Positions 1 to 11,900 of a stretch of DNA of 64,000 nt are shown here, piece by piece. The DNA comes from Polytrichum commune (taxonomy: Eukaryota; Streptophyta; Polytrichopsida; Polytrichales; Polytrichaceae): the NCBI GenBank assembly GCA_950295325.1, contig OX485809.1:30022144-30086143 (forward strand), in the 5' to 3' direction. Numbering within the stretch: position 1 is the stretch's first letter; each line of letters starts with the position of its first letter. The position numbers were made by a program, and so were the translations under genes. The notes beneath the pieces were generated by a model. The model was not told the DNA's origin. It saw only the letters and a list, made by a program, of their open reading frames with translations, and ran no database searches.

Positions 1-60
1 TATGTAGGGTAGGTAATGGGCTCCACTCTATCTCGGGTTGGTTCAAGGTGGGTTCAGGGT

Positions 61-307
61 GGCTTGTCAATGCCTATTCTAGCCATTTTATACATTGCAG
101 GGGGGAGGGGTTATAGGCATTCTATTCACAAAGTTACGGAGGTAGGCCCACAAAACACAAAGGGGGTTGGTACCCAGGATGCAAGGTGATGGTTTTGCAA
201 GCGAACTAGGTGGGATCATGGAGGTGGCCATGTGGTTGCGTATTGTTACTAGTTGGTCTTTGATCTAGCTTGGGTATAGTATCCAACTATGTTATGTTGG
301 TTCTAGG
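61..307. repeat. Dispersed repeat, copy A (partner at 23619-23863)
   Basis: About 247 bases are clearly related, in the same orientation, to 23619-23863. Both begin near GGCYTGTCAATGCCTATTCT, share a middle block mentioning TCATGGAGGTGGCC, and end near AACTATGTTRTGTTGGTTCT. Many substitutions separate the copies, so both are old. No coding potential is visible. It could be part of an LTR or of a non-autonomous element; the sequence does not show which. Confidence 0.8.
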
Positions 308-3278
308 CAATGAAGGTGGGGGTCCTCATCATATCCAAGGTCGTTATACACAGGGCCTATATATTGGTTTAAACAAGCTAGTGGTTTTGACTTGATATAT
401 TCATCAAATATCTTATTGATGCTAAAAATATATGTTCCTTATTTATATCTATGTTTAGAACAAATTATTATTTAAATATATACTTTTTATATCAACCATG
501 TAGCCATATGTATGTGCAATAGCTTAAAGTGTTGGTTTAAGCACCCTCTACCTGACATTGCCTCCGAGTGATCCATGGTAAACCACTACAAACAAGAAAC
601 CAAGTTTCAAAGAACTTTCTAACTTTATCTATTTATTTATGTACACTACACAACTTGACATCAAAAAAAAACATTGAACCAAGCTTTGAAAATGAACGAT
701 GAGGTGTTCCTATGTCACATAGGCTTGTAGATATATACAATGGTGAGGAGAGCACTTAAGTAAAGCCATGTTTTGTGTTTTAAGAGATGGAGATAGAGCC
801 ATGTGGGGTAGATGGGATTCTTAATTTGAAATAGAAGGCTCCATACTAGGACTATATATATACTCACATCTATCTATCTATCTATCTTCATCATTCATAA
901 CATTATTCAATTATAGGGTTGTGTTTCATTCTATATTTAGCATCCAACATGGGCCTCCACTACTTTAAATTATTGAAAGAAACGTAGAAAATATGAAGAA
1001 ATTGACGTTCATAGGAATAAGATGAATATTGGGAACAATGTTAGTATTTTCAGTGATAGTGTTGGTACGAAATAATACTTATGATGAAAAATATTGGGAT
1101 GAACAATGTTTTAGGTGAATAGCATGGGGATGAACAATGAATCATGTTAATAATGTCGGGAGTATAACTCCACCCATATTTCCAAATGTTAGCTTGTATG
1201 CATGAAAATTTAAATGGATATTCTTACTTTGTTCAGGGGGGTGCACATAATATAATTGACATATTCCAGGATCATGAAACCGATCCACATGGTTGCACAA
1301 TGTTATGTTATTATATTTTATTATTATTAAAAAAATCCCTTTCTTTGACACACACCACCTTCAACATTAAACATTATATGTTTTCATGTAATTATATATT
1401 TATTCCTACTTTAAAGTTTCATTGTGTGGACTCACCATATAAGTGATGATTTAACATTTAGCATTCTTTTATCATGCAATCATGTAGGTCACATTAGTAA
1501 GAATGCATGCCTATATTTCACCCAAGTGAATGAGTAATATTGTGTGTTACTTTTCTCCATACCTTGTATAACTCACAAGTTCACCTCTTTGTGGGCCTTG
1601 ACAATACTTGTGGGACAAATGGATTCATGGGTTTGGGAACCCTTCATAACGGTGAGAAGCCTCTATGGATCCATTTGCCCTTAAGCATTGTGCTACATAT
1701 GGAAATATGAGAATCGTAAGTGAGACTGCTTAGGAGAGGGAAATGCATGGTGAGAATTAGGTACAAAGGAGAATGGTAAGGGAAGACACATGATTGCATT
1801 GTGTGAAATTGAGAGTGGAACACACAAAGAAACAATGGCAATATTACACACAAATTGTGCACAAACCAAAAAATAACCGGATTACACAAATTCTCAAACC
1901 TTACCCATCTTGCCATTCTATTGATGTGGTACATATTTGGGTACAAAATTAGAAATTTTGAACTTTGTACGTATTTTTTGATCTCAAATTGGAAAACAAT
2001 TAAAGTGTTTTGCTTAAATTTTCATCAATTAATTGTATTTTTTTTGAATTGATAGTTAAATATAATCGGTGTATGTAATGACATGGTTATTGCAATGTAT
2101 AATGACAAATTGTAACTTTATATCTAGCACATGTAATTAAGATATGGTAATTTGCGAAGCAAAGTTCAATGAGGTCACATTAAAAGCTTGGGAAGGTGAC
2201 TTACATCAATGGAATGGCAATGTGAACAAAGTTTCAAAATTTACAATTTCGAAAGAGAGATAAGGTGCAAAAATAAGATATTATGCGATGACCATTCAGA
2301 AAATAAATGTGAGGACCTCTTAGTGCACTAAGGTGGTTGACATTGGCATCAATGTCTCCAAACCACATGCTAGCATCATGATGATTTGCATCATGTGGTA
2401 CTATATGAATGGAGTGATACTGTATGTGTGATTTGGACCATGGGACGGGGGATCCACACCTAGTACATATCACTCAACACCAATAGAGAACAACACGGAT
2501 ACTTTGATCCAAACCATTAGAAAATGGCACTAACCAATCAAGTAGCTTGTCATGACCCAATGTCGATTTCAAGTTCATTTGGTGTGGCTGGAGGCATGGC
2601 ACCACGGTATGGCCATGTTGGTCCATTTCACACAGATGCCCACATGACCTCATAGGAAGTAAAATACATTGAGTAGTTATTTATTTATTTAATGTTCTAA
2701 TCTTTGGATTTGAGAAGGGCCCATGTGCATGGACACCAATTATGTCTCATTTATCACTATATTGTAACTTTAGCATTGGTGATTAATAACTTGATCAATA
2801 GAGTTGTATGTTTACAATAATCTTAATTTTACAACCCCCCCCCCCCAATTATATTATAGTTACCACTACAATCATACATGTTTCTATAGTTATATAATTA
2901 CCACGTCTTGGGGAAAATGATGTTTTGAACCATTTACAAGTAATAATTTAAATTTCAAGTCCTCCCAAAACCAACTAATTAACATTTATCTATTTAATCT
3001 CATGGAGTATTTTTGCATCACATCATATTAGTTTCAATGCATGTAAACATTTCACCCATTTGAACAAATATGATGTCTTACATTCCCTCCTATCTGATCA
3101 TCCATCCATTAGGCATGATATTGCTTGTAGAATGAATCAAAACATGGGGATGAGAAACTTCATGAAAGTGAGAAGCCTCTATAGATGTATTTGTCTCACA
3201 AGCATTGACATCATGCCTATAGAAGGTGAGAAGACCAGTTATTATGAGGAGAGATTTATATTTACAATACATAGAAAC
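308..3278. other. Gene-free AT-rich stretch
   Basis: I see no supportable gene here. Open frames are short, overlap on both strands and match nothing I recognise. Small features are a (TCTA)n run near 868-887 and a poly-C tract near 2837-2847. The phrase GATGAACAATG recurs around 1096-1137, and similar phrasing occurs near 57300-57385, suggesting old repeat debris. Confidence 0.6.
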
Positions 3279-3334
3279 GGACACTCCATTCACGCCGGCC
3301 CCTAAAAGGGACCGGAGTTTCTATCTATCTATCT
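3279..3334 (+). repeat. Short hairpin module with (TCTA)n tail, copy A
   Basis: A short module reads GGACACTCCATTCACGCCGG, then CCCCTAAAAGGGACCGGAGTTTC, and ends in a TCTA tetranucleotide tail. The centre forms a hairpin, because GGCCCCT pairs with AGGGACC across AAA. A related module with a different simple-sequence tail lies at 58040-58098. The tail after a hairpin resembles the 3' end of a SINE or other non-autonomous element, but no RNA polymerase III boxes were identified. Confidence 0.55.
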
Positions 3335-4446
3335 ACAATACATAGGTGGGTTCTCACGATTGTTACATGAAAAAAAGTGACATTATCACCAACAATATCA
3401 CACACAATTTGGAACTTTGTATGAATAATTTGAACGTTAGTTTTTTACAACAATAAGAAATACTTCACACAAAATATCATCAATTAAGTTTATGGTTATT
3501 CTATATGAAGCGACTTTATATTTACCATATGTGATTATATATTTATTGCTTGCAACTTTGTACTTATAGTATCTAATGTCAATTCTAACTCTATATCTAG
3601 CACATGTGATTATGGCATGGCTTTTCATGATCCCAAACCACTCAACGACACAATCCCCATATCATTATATATTTAAGAAAGGGGACATGTTTTTAAGAAA
3701 CATGTCATTGAGTTAATGCAAGATATTTAATATTTGCAAAGTTACCCAATTTAGACATCATTGCACTAATAGGAAATAAGGATCTTTTTGCCACAATCCA
3801 TTTGACCCACTACTATATCATATAGGGGTCCACCGTGCTTCACCAAATAACCAAAGTCTTTCTTAAAAATTGGGTAACGTTATCTCAGTTATGACTTAAG
3901 CACTCTGGCTATCCCGGTGCACCTACATAAACTTGCTCCAGAGACTTCCAAGTAGGTGCTAATTAAGTAGTTTTCACACATGTTCATTGTTTTATCTACC
4001 AAGCAATGACATGCTGGATATTTTTGAAGCAAGGTCAAATGCCTTACCACTCATCTACCTTATCGTCGGTTTATTTATTAATAGGGCTCCTCCCATCCTC
4101 ATAGCTAAAACTAAAAGTAACCAATCACAAGGACCAGAAGCAACACTTTTGAAGGTCCTACATTCTTCCCTTGTCTCTAGGTACTAATGGGAGGGTCAAT
4201 GCTTTTAGGCTTAAAACCATTGTTATTAAACATCCTTAGCCAACATCCTTTGCCAACTAGGCCTGGGACTAGATAGCAATGATAGTATGGAAGCTATGTT
4301 TTTAGAAAGAACTTTTAGGCTAAGTGCGTTGCTACTAAAGTCAAGTGGGAAGGGGGCATAAGTTAGGTTGTTAAATGATCAAATGTTAGGATATCAACTA
4401 AGAGTTCATTACCTTAGCGTGTTGATACCTTATCTTTGTGTGCATA
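3335..4446. other. Gene-free stretch
   Basis: AT-rich sequence without a recognisable gene, RNA or element boundary. Only short overlapping open frames are present. Confidence 0.55.
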
Positions 4447-4448
4447 TA

Positions 4449-6520
4449 CACCCTAAACTTCATAATATCAACCTCTGTAATGTCACACACTCTCTAATAT
4501 TATGAAACCCTAGGGAATGGATGTTCTTAGTTCAAACCTCGCTCCTTATTGTCATCTTACATCATGGGTTTTGCCAATAATGCAAACCACGATAGAAGTC
4601 AACCCACACCCTCGCATTGTGCCATGTGTCAATATGTGAAGTGTCTTCTTCTTCTTTGTATGCTTCTTCTTATGCCACTTGTTGAATTGTTGGTGCATTA
4701 TTATGTCACATTGCTTAGGAAGGCCAAGTGGGAGGTTGACATGCGAAGATGGATCATTTGTTATGATACCGTAGATTTCCCATGGTATCATTTGTTCTAA
4801 ATTCTAAACCCTAGTTCTAAACCATGTGTTCTCCCTCTCACATGTGTTGCACATCTCTCGGCAAGTCAATCCACCAATGTGGAAGCTCTTTAAGGAGTTG
4901 AATATGTATAGTAGCATGCATTACTCATTGTGAAGGTCACCGATTATTAATCTCAAATGCAAGCCCTATTAATTATGCTTTCTACATATCCTTAGAAGCC
5001 AAGTTCTTTTGAACATGAGATCGAGCATCATGGAATTGGTGTTGTTGTAGGACTCTTCCATCAATTATTGATGAAGATATAGAAGCAATATTTTATGCAT
5101 TGGACGACAGTGGTGACTTCAAGGTTCGTTTCATACACCAATTTTTGTTCATTGTAAATATTTTCTTAGCAAATAGTGAAATTCTTCATCAAATGTTTGG
5201 GGTTTTGTCCATGTCGGGAATTTAATGTGTTCGTTGTCTCCAAATAGGTAGGGAAGAATTTGTTGACCTTTGCAACACCATCTCTTTGAGTTTGAAAGGG
5301 CAAACGAGGTGAGCTACATTTATGTGCATTTGGATGACGTCCCTTATACTAATGTCTTTTTTTCATGTATGTTTCTTGAGATGAAGTTCTAGTGAGCTCA
5401 AATGTGCAAAATGTATGTCCTTCATAATCATCGGCCGGTCTATGAAAAAAATTGGATTGTTTTTGCCCGAGGGTTGATGTGGTGCTAGATCATAGGCTCA
5501 TTGGAAGAGAATCTTTGAGTTTGAGTTCTGATGATTCTACATATGGAGTTGTCAATGTTTGGAGAGAATTATGGGCATTATCAGTTAGAATCCTAGTGTT
5601 TCCATGACCAACTGGTTACATGTTGACATCTTTCATGTTTTCTTTGCTAAATTGAGGAATATTCTACAAATTCCTATAAATGGATTAGATCGATGTAAAG
5701 TCCTTCTCTTCTCTCTTAAATTGGAACTACTACACCCTAAGCTTCTTGTCTTCAGTGTCTAATTTTTGCATAGATTTTTAGTATCATCGCTTCATGTTGG
5801 TCTACATATAACATAAATTAGCAGTGCTAGTAAGTTTCCTTTCACCATCTGAACAAATGTAGTTTTCTACTAAGATTGAAACCTACAAAGTTTTTTGCCC
5901 GAAAGCAAAAAAGAATTAAGATTCAACTTCTCAAAAAGGTTCCCTTATGTAGACATATACACACTAGGAGTCCACCGCACAACTATTGTCATCTAAAAAT
6001 GATCAAGTTTGATTCTTCTTCATCATCTTCATAAAGCCCACATTGAATGCCCTAGCTGCCCAAATGCCTCCCTCCTACATCCAAAGCTTCCATAGCTTCA
6101 CTTAACCCAAAATCAAGATCATCCGGTTGCCCACCCACTAGAGAACCTAATCAATTTCCATCATCTCCGAAGTTTTGTAGATTCATAACTATACCATTCT
6201 CTCCACCACCTTCTTCATAATCTTCCTTATCTGCTTCATGTTAGGGTCTTGCACCAAGGTCCTATACAAAGTGTTTCTCGACTTCTTGGACTCCCTGACT
6301 GTACATAAGTTGTGTGTATGTGTGCAACTTTGGGAGATTATTCATGTCCCATGTATGAAATTATCAATTTCAATAATACAATGTTGCACTTTGTGTAATT
6401 CCATAATATCACATGCTACACTAATTCTCTATTATCATGCATCCATGTTAACACTATAGAACTTTGTAATATCACGTGCACTTGGGTTGCCATAGGTGTG
6501 ATACTACGGAGTTTAGAGTG
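4449..6520. mobile_element. 2.07-kb TIR element flanked by TA (long member of pair)
   Basis: The left end CACCCTAAACTTCATAATAT and the reverse complement of the right end, CACTCTAAACTCCGTAGTAT, form terminal inverted repeats. Each is flanked by TA (4447-4448 and 6521-6522), as expected for Tc1/mariner/pogo-type insertion. The left ~290 bases and right ~130 bases match 54925-55402 in the same order. That second copy lacks the ~1.65-kb interior, so this is the long form and the other an internally deleted derivative. No intact transposase is visible in the interior. A block at 5585-5690 belongs to another dispersed family, so there may be a nested insertion. Superfamily assignment rests on the TA flanks and TIRs only. 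Confidence 0.65.
5585..5690 (+). repeat. Dispersed CTAGTG...GTTGACATCTT family, member a
   Basis: The block contains CCTAGTGTTTCCATGACCAA, then GGTTACATGTTGACATCTTT, then AGGAATATTCTACAAATTCC. Related blocks occur at 24308-24474 (minus), 54775-54918 (plus), 55553-55630 (minus) and 59305-59510 (plus), with a partial one near 54088-54130. It is probably a non-autonomous element or a fragment of one. It lies inside the 4449-6520 element. Confidence 0.55.
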
Positions 6521-6522
6521 TA

Positions 6523-7215
6523 TTCCTAAATATTAAGTTAGATTGTTAAATGATATCCTAACCTGCTGTGTTTGAACTCATAACCACTACACTAAATTAT
6601 GTAGTTAATGTCACTTACTATTTGGGATCATTCAATGAAATAATTATTTATTGCATATCTCATTTTTAACCAACAAAGGTCAAATTGGTTGTATGGACAT
6701 TATAGAACATTTACGTCTTTACTTGGGATAAAATCACACTTATAGTAAATAGATATATCATTGTGTAACTCCGAATAGTAAGTGACACTAAATACAATAA
6801 TTAGTATAGTTTATTTTGGTTGGATGAGCATGTATAGGTTATAGTAAACATAATAATTCATAAATGACATAACAACATGAGTTCATATTAAGGAATGAAA
6901 ATAAATTATTTAGGGTTTAGAGTCACACGCACATATTCTACAAGCTAAGAGCCACAAATTGCACAAAACAAGAGCCACAACCATCAAGAGCTTCACGAGG
7001 ATGGACAAAAGAGGAAGTAGAGAGTGCTACAAAGCCCCTTTATGAGGTTCCCTGTGTGGGTGGGTGGAACCGGAAGTGTTCATGGCCACCCTCCCTTATT
7101 AAGACTTGAGGTATGGTAGTTGTGGGTAGCTAAACATATAGATACAAAGTCAATAATCTATTGATTCGAATTTTAGTCATGATAAAAATAAGAACCCTTA
7201 GACAAAGGGCCGCCT
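6523..7215. other. Gene-free stretch
   Basis: AT-rich, with no recognisable gene. Open frames are short. Confidence 0.5.
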
Positions 7216-8592
7216 TAAGGTTGCTTCACACTATGGCCGAAGGTCGAGAGGCCATCGATTTCCACCAATCAGGTTGCAAGAAACCAAGAATTTGGCCTCT
7301 CGACCCTCCACACCAGAGGCCAAAGTCCAAGGCTGTCGCTCTCCAAAACACCTACATGGCAATACTTTTTTACCAAGGCGACGGACTCTTGAAGGAAGTT
7401 TGGGTCGGAGAGGAATGGAAACCCAAATCATGGTCGAGAGGCTATCGATTTTTCCTCATTAAAAAATACAAAATAAAGAAGATCTTGGTTGTTGAATTGA
7501 AGGGGTTGTTTTGGGCAGGGAATAAAGTGGGATGCTCCTCTGTGGGTTTGAACTTTGGGCTTGGCCTTTGGAGGCTTCACACTATGGCCATCCAAGTCGA
7601 GAGGCCGTGGGAGTTCATGGCTAAAGGCTCAGGGTAATCACACCCCTTACATTTTGTAACCACGTGCGATAATGGGGTATTTAATCGGGGGATATTTATG
7701 CACCTCTGAACATTTGTTCCTGGCCTATTTTTAGATATAAAGCTACTTTGATGTATTTTTTAGCACCCTAATATATTTGTAATAATTTAAAGAGGCTAAT
7801 CTTTGGCACCATACTTTTTTATAAATCATACAAGTACCAAATAGTGGACGGAATATTATAGCATTACAAAATCAACTATGTGAGCAACAAACATTCCATA
7901 CCATCCATCTTGTCATTCAATTGGTTTTAATTAGTTATACCAATCCTAAACCATTCAAAACACAACCAATAGCATTTGGGTACTAGTTAAAGGGTTATCA
8001 ATAAACATGGAGATAATAAAATATACAAGCTAACATAGACAAGTTGTAAACACAAATAGAACAAAACAAGAATTACAATAAGTTGTGACAAGACATAGAA
8101 TTTTGCAAAACTACCTACTCCCAAAAATAATTGCATTCAAATACAAGAAAGTTAAATACAAAAGCCATAATTATCCTATTGATCCTACTGCACACTTTTA
8201 GGGGGATCCAATATCTATAACCCTATTTTTTTCTACTAATTACTAAAATGAAGAAATTATCCACCACCCTATTTTACATATAATCATGTAGGGGACATAT
8301 TTCCAATGCTATGGTAGATCTAACGAAATTATAATTTTTACCCTCAACAAATTAAAGTGATCCTATTTTTTATCTCACGTGGTTTCTTAAATTCCGATAG
8401 TCACCTCCCCGAGGCTAAAGGTTTGGACTTTGGGCTTGGCCTTGGAAGCTTCACACTATGTGCACATGAACGCTCCAATTCCTATATTGTATTGGCTATT
8501 TTCATCCCATTTCTTTGGTCTCTCAACAATGTTTGGTCATTCAATCCCACAGCCTCTCGACTTGGACAGCCATAGTGTGAAGCGACCCTTAT
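7216..8592. mobile_element. Inverted-repeat element with GCTTCACACTATGG termini
   Basis: The left end (7216-7253) reads TTAAGGTTGCTTCACACTAT followed by GGCC and GGTCGAGAGGCC. The right end (8552-8592) is its inverted counterpart, reading on the minus strand ATAAGGGTCGCTTCACACTA then TGG and GTCGAGAGG. Two further internal copies of the 'TTGGGCTTGGCCTT...CTTCACACTATG' phrase occur near 7552-7606 and 8425-8480, so the interior is itself duplicated. The termini resemble those of the element at 50833-51343. The open frames through 7161-7637 follow the repeats and are not treated as genes. Superfamily unknown. Confidence 0.5.
8165..8407. repeat. Dispersed repeat copy A (partner 49372-49625)
   Basis: This block matches 49372-49625 in the same orientation. 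Shared phrases include CACACTTTTAGGGGGATCC, ACATATAATCATGTAG and CATATTTCCAATGCTATGGT followed by AGATCTA. The partner copy ends exactly where a foldback MITE begins at 49628. Confidence 0.75.
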
Positions 8593-8828
8593 ATAGACAA
8601 GGGGACAAGTGATAATTTTAGAGCAACATAAATAGACTCTGTTTCACAAAAGATGAAAATCTGTTGCTTTGGCTTCAAGACGAGAATACATAGACATTGC
8701 GAAACCTGAACCATTGAAAGTAAAAGTGTCACAGGTTATTCTGCACTGATGTAGCTGTACATGGATATATATTTCTATGCACAGGTGGCAAAATAAAACA
8801 AATTGTATCTTGGTGAAATCATAGCACT

Positions 8829-8993
8829 TCATGTTTGATAGCTAAAAGTAGAAACATCCCTGGAGTCTGTGGGGACCAATACATCAAAATCACTGACAGT
8901 CCACAAAGCTGTGTAGGGCTGCGAGCTCTCATACACCTCTGTACCAACATCAATTGACGGCCATGCCCTTGTTGCTGGCTCTGTACCTGGATC
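8829..8993 (-). CDS. Distal alternative last exon (5b) of the DUF7705-like gene
   Basis: An acceptor GTGCAG precedes an open 54-codon exon plus stop. It begins DPGTEPATRAWPSIDVGTEV and ends with a 15-residue serine/threonine-rich tail after SDFDVLV. It joins exon 4 in phase 0 after ...LYFYQ. It is paralogous to the proximal last exon at 9601-9726 and diverges after the conserved aspartate-rich core. Confidence 0.8.
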   Translation of the reverse strand, partial: DPGTEPATRAWPSIDVGTEVYESSQPYTALWTVSDFDVLVPTDSRDVSTFSYQT

Positions 8994-11900
8994 CTGCACA
9001 CAATGAACATATGATTCAAATGAGTCATTTACCTTCAATTGTATGCACAATCAACAAATTGACCACACTCAAGTTTCAAATTTATGAGCAAGTACACCTT
9101 TCTATATGGTGGGACACCAGTGGCTCAAGTTTCTTGCAATTTCTTCATTGCAATATGCCTCACCGGGTCACGCACGGTAGATTTAATTAGGACACACTTG
9201 ATACTCTCTTCGACAAATCTACTCCTTGGGATGAGTTAATCACACTTATCTGCCAAAGGGACCTATCTGGACTCCTTTTGAAGTGCAAATTAATTTAAAC
9301 TGATGTCTGTGAAATGAGTCATGGGTACTTTGCATCCAGGTGGTTACACGGTGACCATCCTATACTTCAATACAAAGACAAACGGCAGTGACAACAGTAC
9401 CGCTTTGAGCTTTTCACCCTTATTATTAAAAACGCCAACAGTTACATTATTATGCAAGTCAAGACCACTTGTATTTGTAGCCTGGTCTGAACTGAGATAC
9501 ATCAAAATGTCGAAGTGAGTTGCATCTCTTTTAAGGTGACCATGGGAGAATGGGAAGCCTCATCACACTCAACAAGCTAAGCACCTCTAGTCGTTGTGTG
9601 TCAAGAAGTTAGAACATCAAAATCACTGACAATCCAACTCGCGATGACCGACCCTTGTCCATTGAAGATCTCAGTGCCTACATCTATCGATGGCCATGCC
9701 CGAGTGGCTGGTTGTGTCTCTGGGTCCTGCAATACAGCCTCCAGATATGCAAGAAAACTGAGAATTACTAGATACTTAGTACTTATGACTTGTTGAACTC
9801 TCCAGCTTTGTACCTAACTTTTTTTGGAAGAACATAAATGCTATAATGAACCATAACCCTAAACCTTAAATTTTATACCTGTAACTGATGTTTCAGCAGC
9901 AACAGCATATTTCAGTGGTAAGAGAACAACAACAGCCTCAACAAATTAAGTAGTATGCATCATCATATTTTAATGACTATTTGTTCAATTCAGCAAACAA
10001 GGTTAGCAAATGACCCCAACGATTCTTTGAACTGCACATACAGTAAGCCTCTCAGTTGCAAAGGAAAGATCAGGTACAAGGGCTTGGGAGAGGAGGACCT
10101 GGTAAAAGTAAAGTCGATTTGACAGTGCGCCAACATCAAGTATCCAGGTACGCGGATCGCCAACCCATCCATCGCCTTTCTTTTCCGGGTAGCCGTGAAC
10201 TGCCCACTCTGGATGTGGTAGCAGTTGAACCAGCTCTTGTGCTTGAGGGTTACTGTAAGGATCACAGACCCCATATGGCTTTTCGGGGTGCAATGCATTT
10301 GGTGGGGAGCAATAGAGGTGGTAAGCAGAGTATGGAAAATTCTTTGTGTCGGTGCGTGCGATTGCAGTTCCATTTTTTAATACATGGTAAGGTGGGCATA
10401 GGGATAAACTCTCAGGCCTGCATGTGCACAATAAAATCATGTGTGAAATAGAAAGAAGAAAGATGACTTCAATGTTGCCACCAGAATGAATTATGTTGTT
10501 GCTTCATCTTCAAGTTGGTCCAAGTCCATATGTAATCTTGAATTGGGCATCACGAGAATTAGAGGGCCCCCAAAGACAACTGTAACCTTTCAAAGGTGGA
10601 CACCTTGAACAGGCATGGACAAGCCAGCCTGCACCTATGAACTCCCCCAAGGGCAAAGCCCCTGGTTCCCACATGTTGGTGGAATATACGTGGGTCACCC
10701 AAATACCCCCACTATGATTGTGTGGACCATAGGTGGTAGAGAGCACTGAAATCAAGTGCTAGGAAGGTCACTTATCCAAGTACTATTCCGGCCTTAAGGC
10801 GGCTTAACCAAGGACTTCCCATGGAATCCAAGTTAAGGCCTTGGGTTTTAGCCACCCCTTGTGTGAAATGAGAATATACAAGATGGCAACCGTTTACTAG
10901 AAACTGGCATTGCTTGGCATGACACGTCTCTATAAAGAAGTCATTGAATATGTAGTCTCTGAACATATTCAAAAGCCTTAGTAGTAATACAGGGACACAT
11001 GTTCTCATGCCAATAAGACCTGTAATATCAGTTTCACAGATACACACATACAGGACCCAAAACTATAGACAGGATTTGATCTACGAAATACAAACATTAC
11101 CTTTTCAAAATTTTATTAGATGATTCCTTCTTTAGCTGTACAGAATGGAATAATTCTTGTGCTGAAGTTCTATCTAGTGTTCGCTTGTTTTCCTTCTAGT
11201 TTTCATTTATGTTCTTATAGCCCCTTTTAAAATCTTGTAGAGTATCTGGTATTATAAGTTTCAAGTTGTCAACTTGAGATTTTTGAGCCTGGGAAAGGTG
11301 ATGAATAAGTGGGCACTAACCTGCACCATGCTGAAGTTTGAGGATTGATAATCATTTCTACATATCGTGTGACATCAGTATTAACATCGCCATCACAAGT
11401 TCCCCCATTATTTTTCCAGCAGCCTCCAATATCAATCAGGTAAAATTGACTTGCTGGACCTCCGCCTGAAATGACGTTAAGAGTGACAACAACCTTGAAA
11501 TTTGGTGATACAGGCACCTGCAAATATAACGTACCAAATATAACTCCTCAGAATTCAAAGTTGCCTTGTGAAGATGATTATGCGGGAAAGCATCTGGATG
11601 CCAGACCTAACAACTATATCTAAGATGTTATGTGTTGTGAGTGCTGATTGCTTTGAAAAGGTGTCCTCAATGGCCTGTTTGTAGGTTTTCACACATTTAA
11701 AATTCACGTTCCTGGATATTTGTGAAAGTACATTAGTTTGGTAGCAATCAGCCCCCAGACACACTTGCAGAGAAGTTTTGAGCTAAACAGGGAAGCATGT
11801 TTGGAACTAGAGAAGATGATCTAATGAGATGAACTATATCCTTGTAAGTATCGATGTTCAAATAACACTCGCACATAAATGTATCCAGTATATCATAAAC

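Noticed and set aside
7161..7637. 158-codon open frame as a gene
   Set aside because: It runs through repeated GCTTCACACTATGG/GTCGAGAGGCC blocks of the inverted-repeat element and has no recognisable domain.
10056..10451. 131-codon plus-strand frame opposite exon 4 of the DUF7705-like gene
   Set aside because: It is an antisense shadow of a well-supported exon with family motifs on the minus strand.
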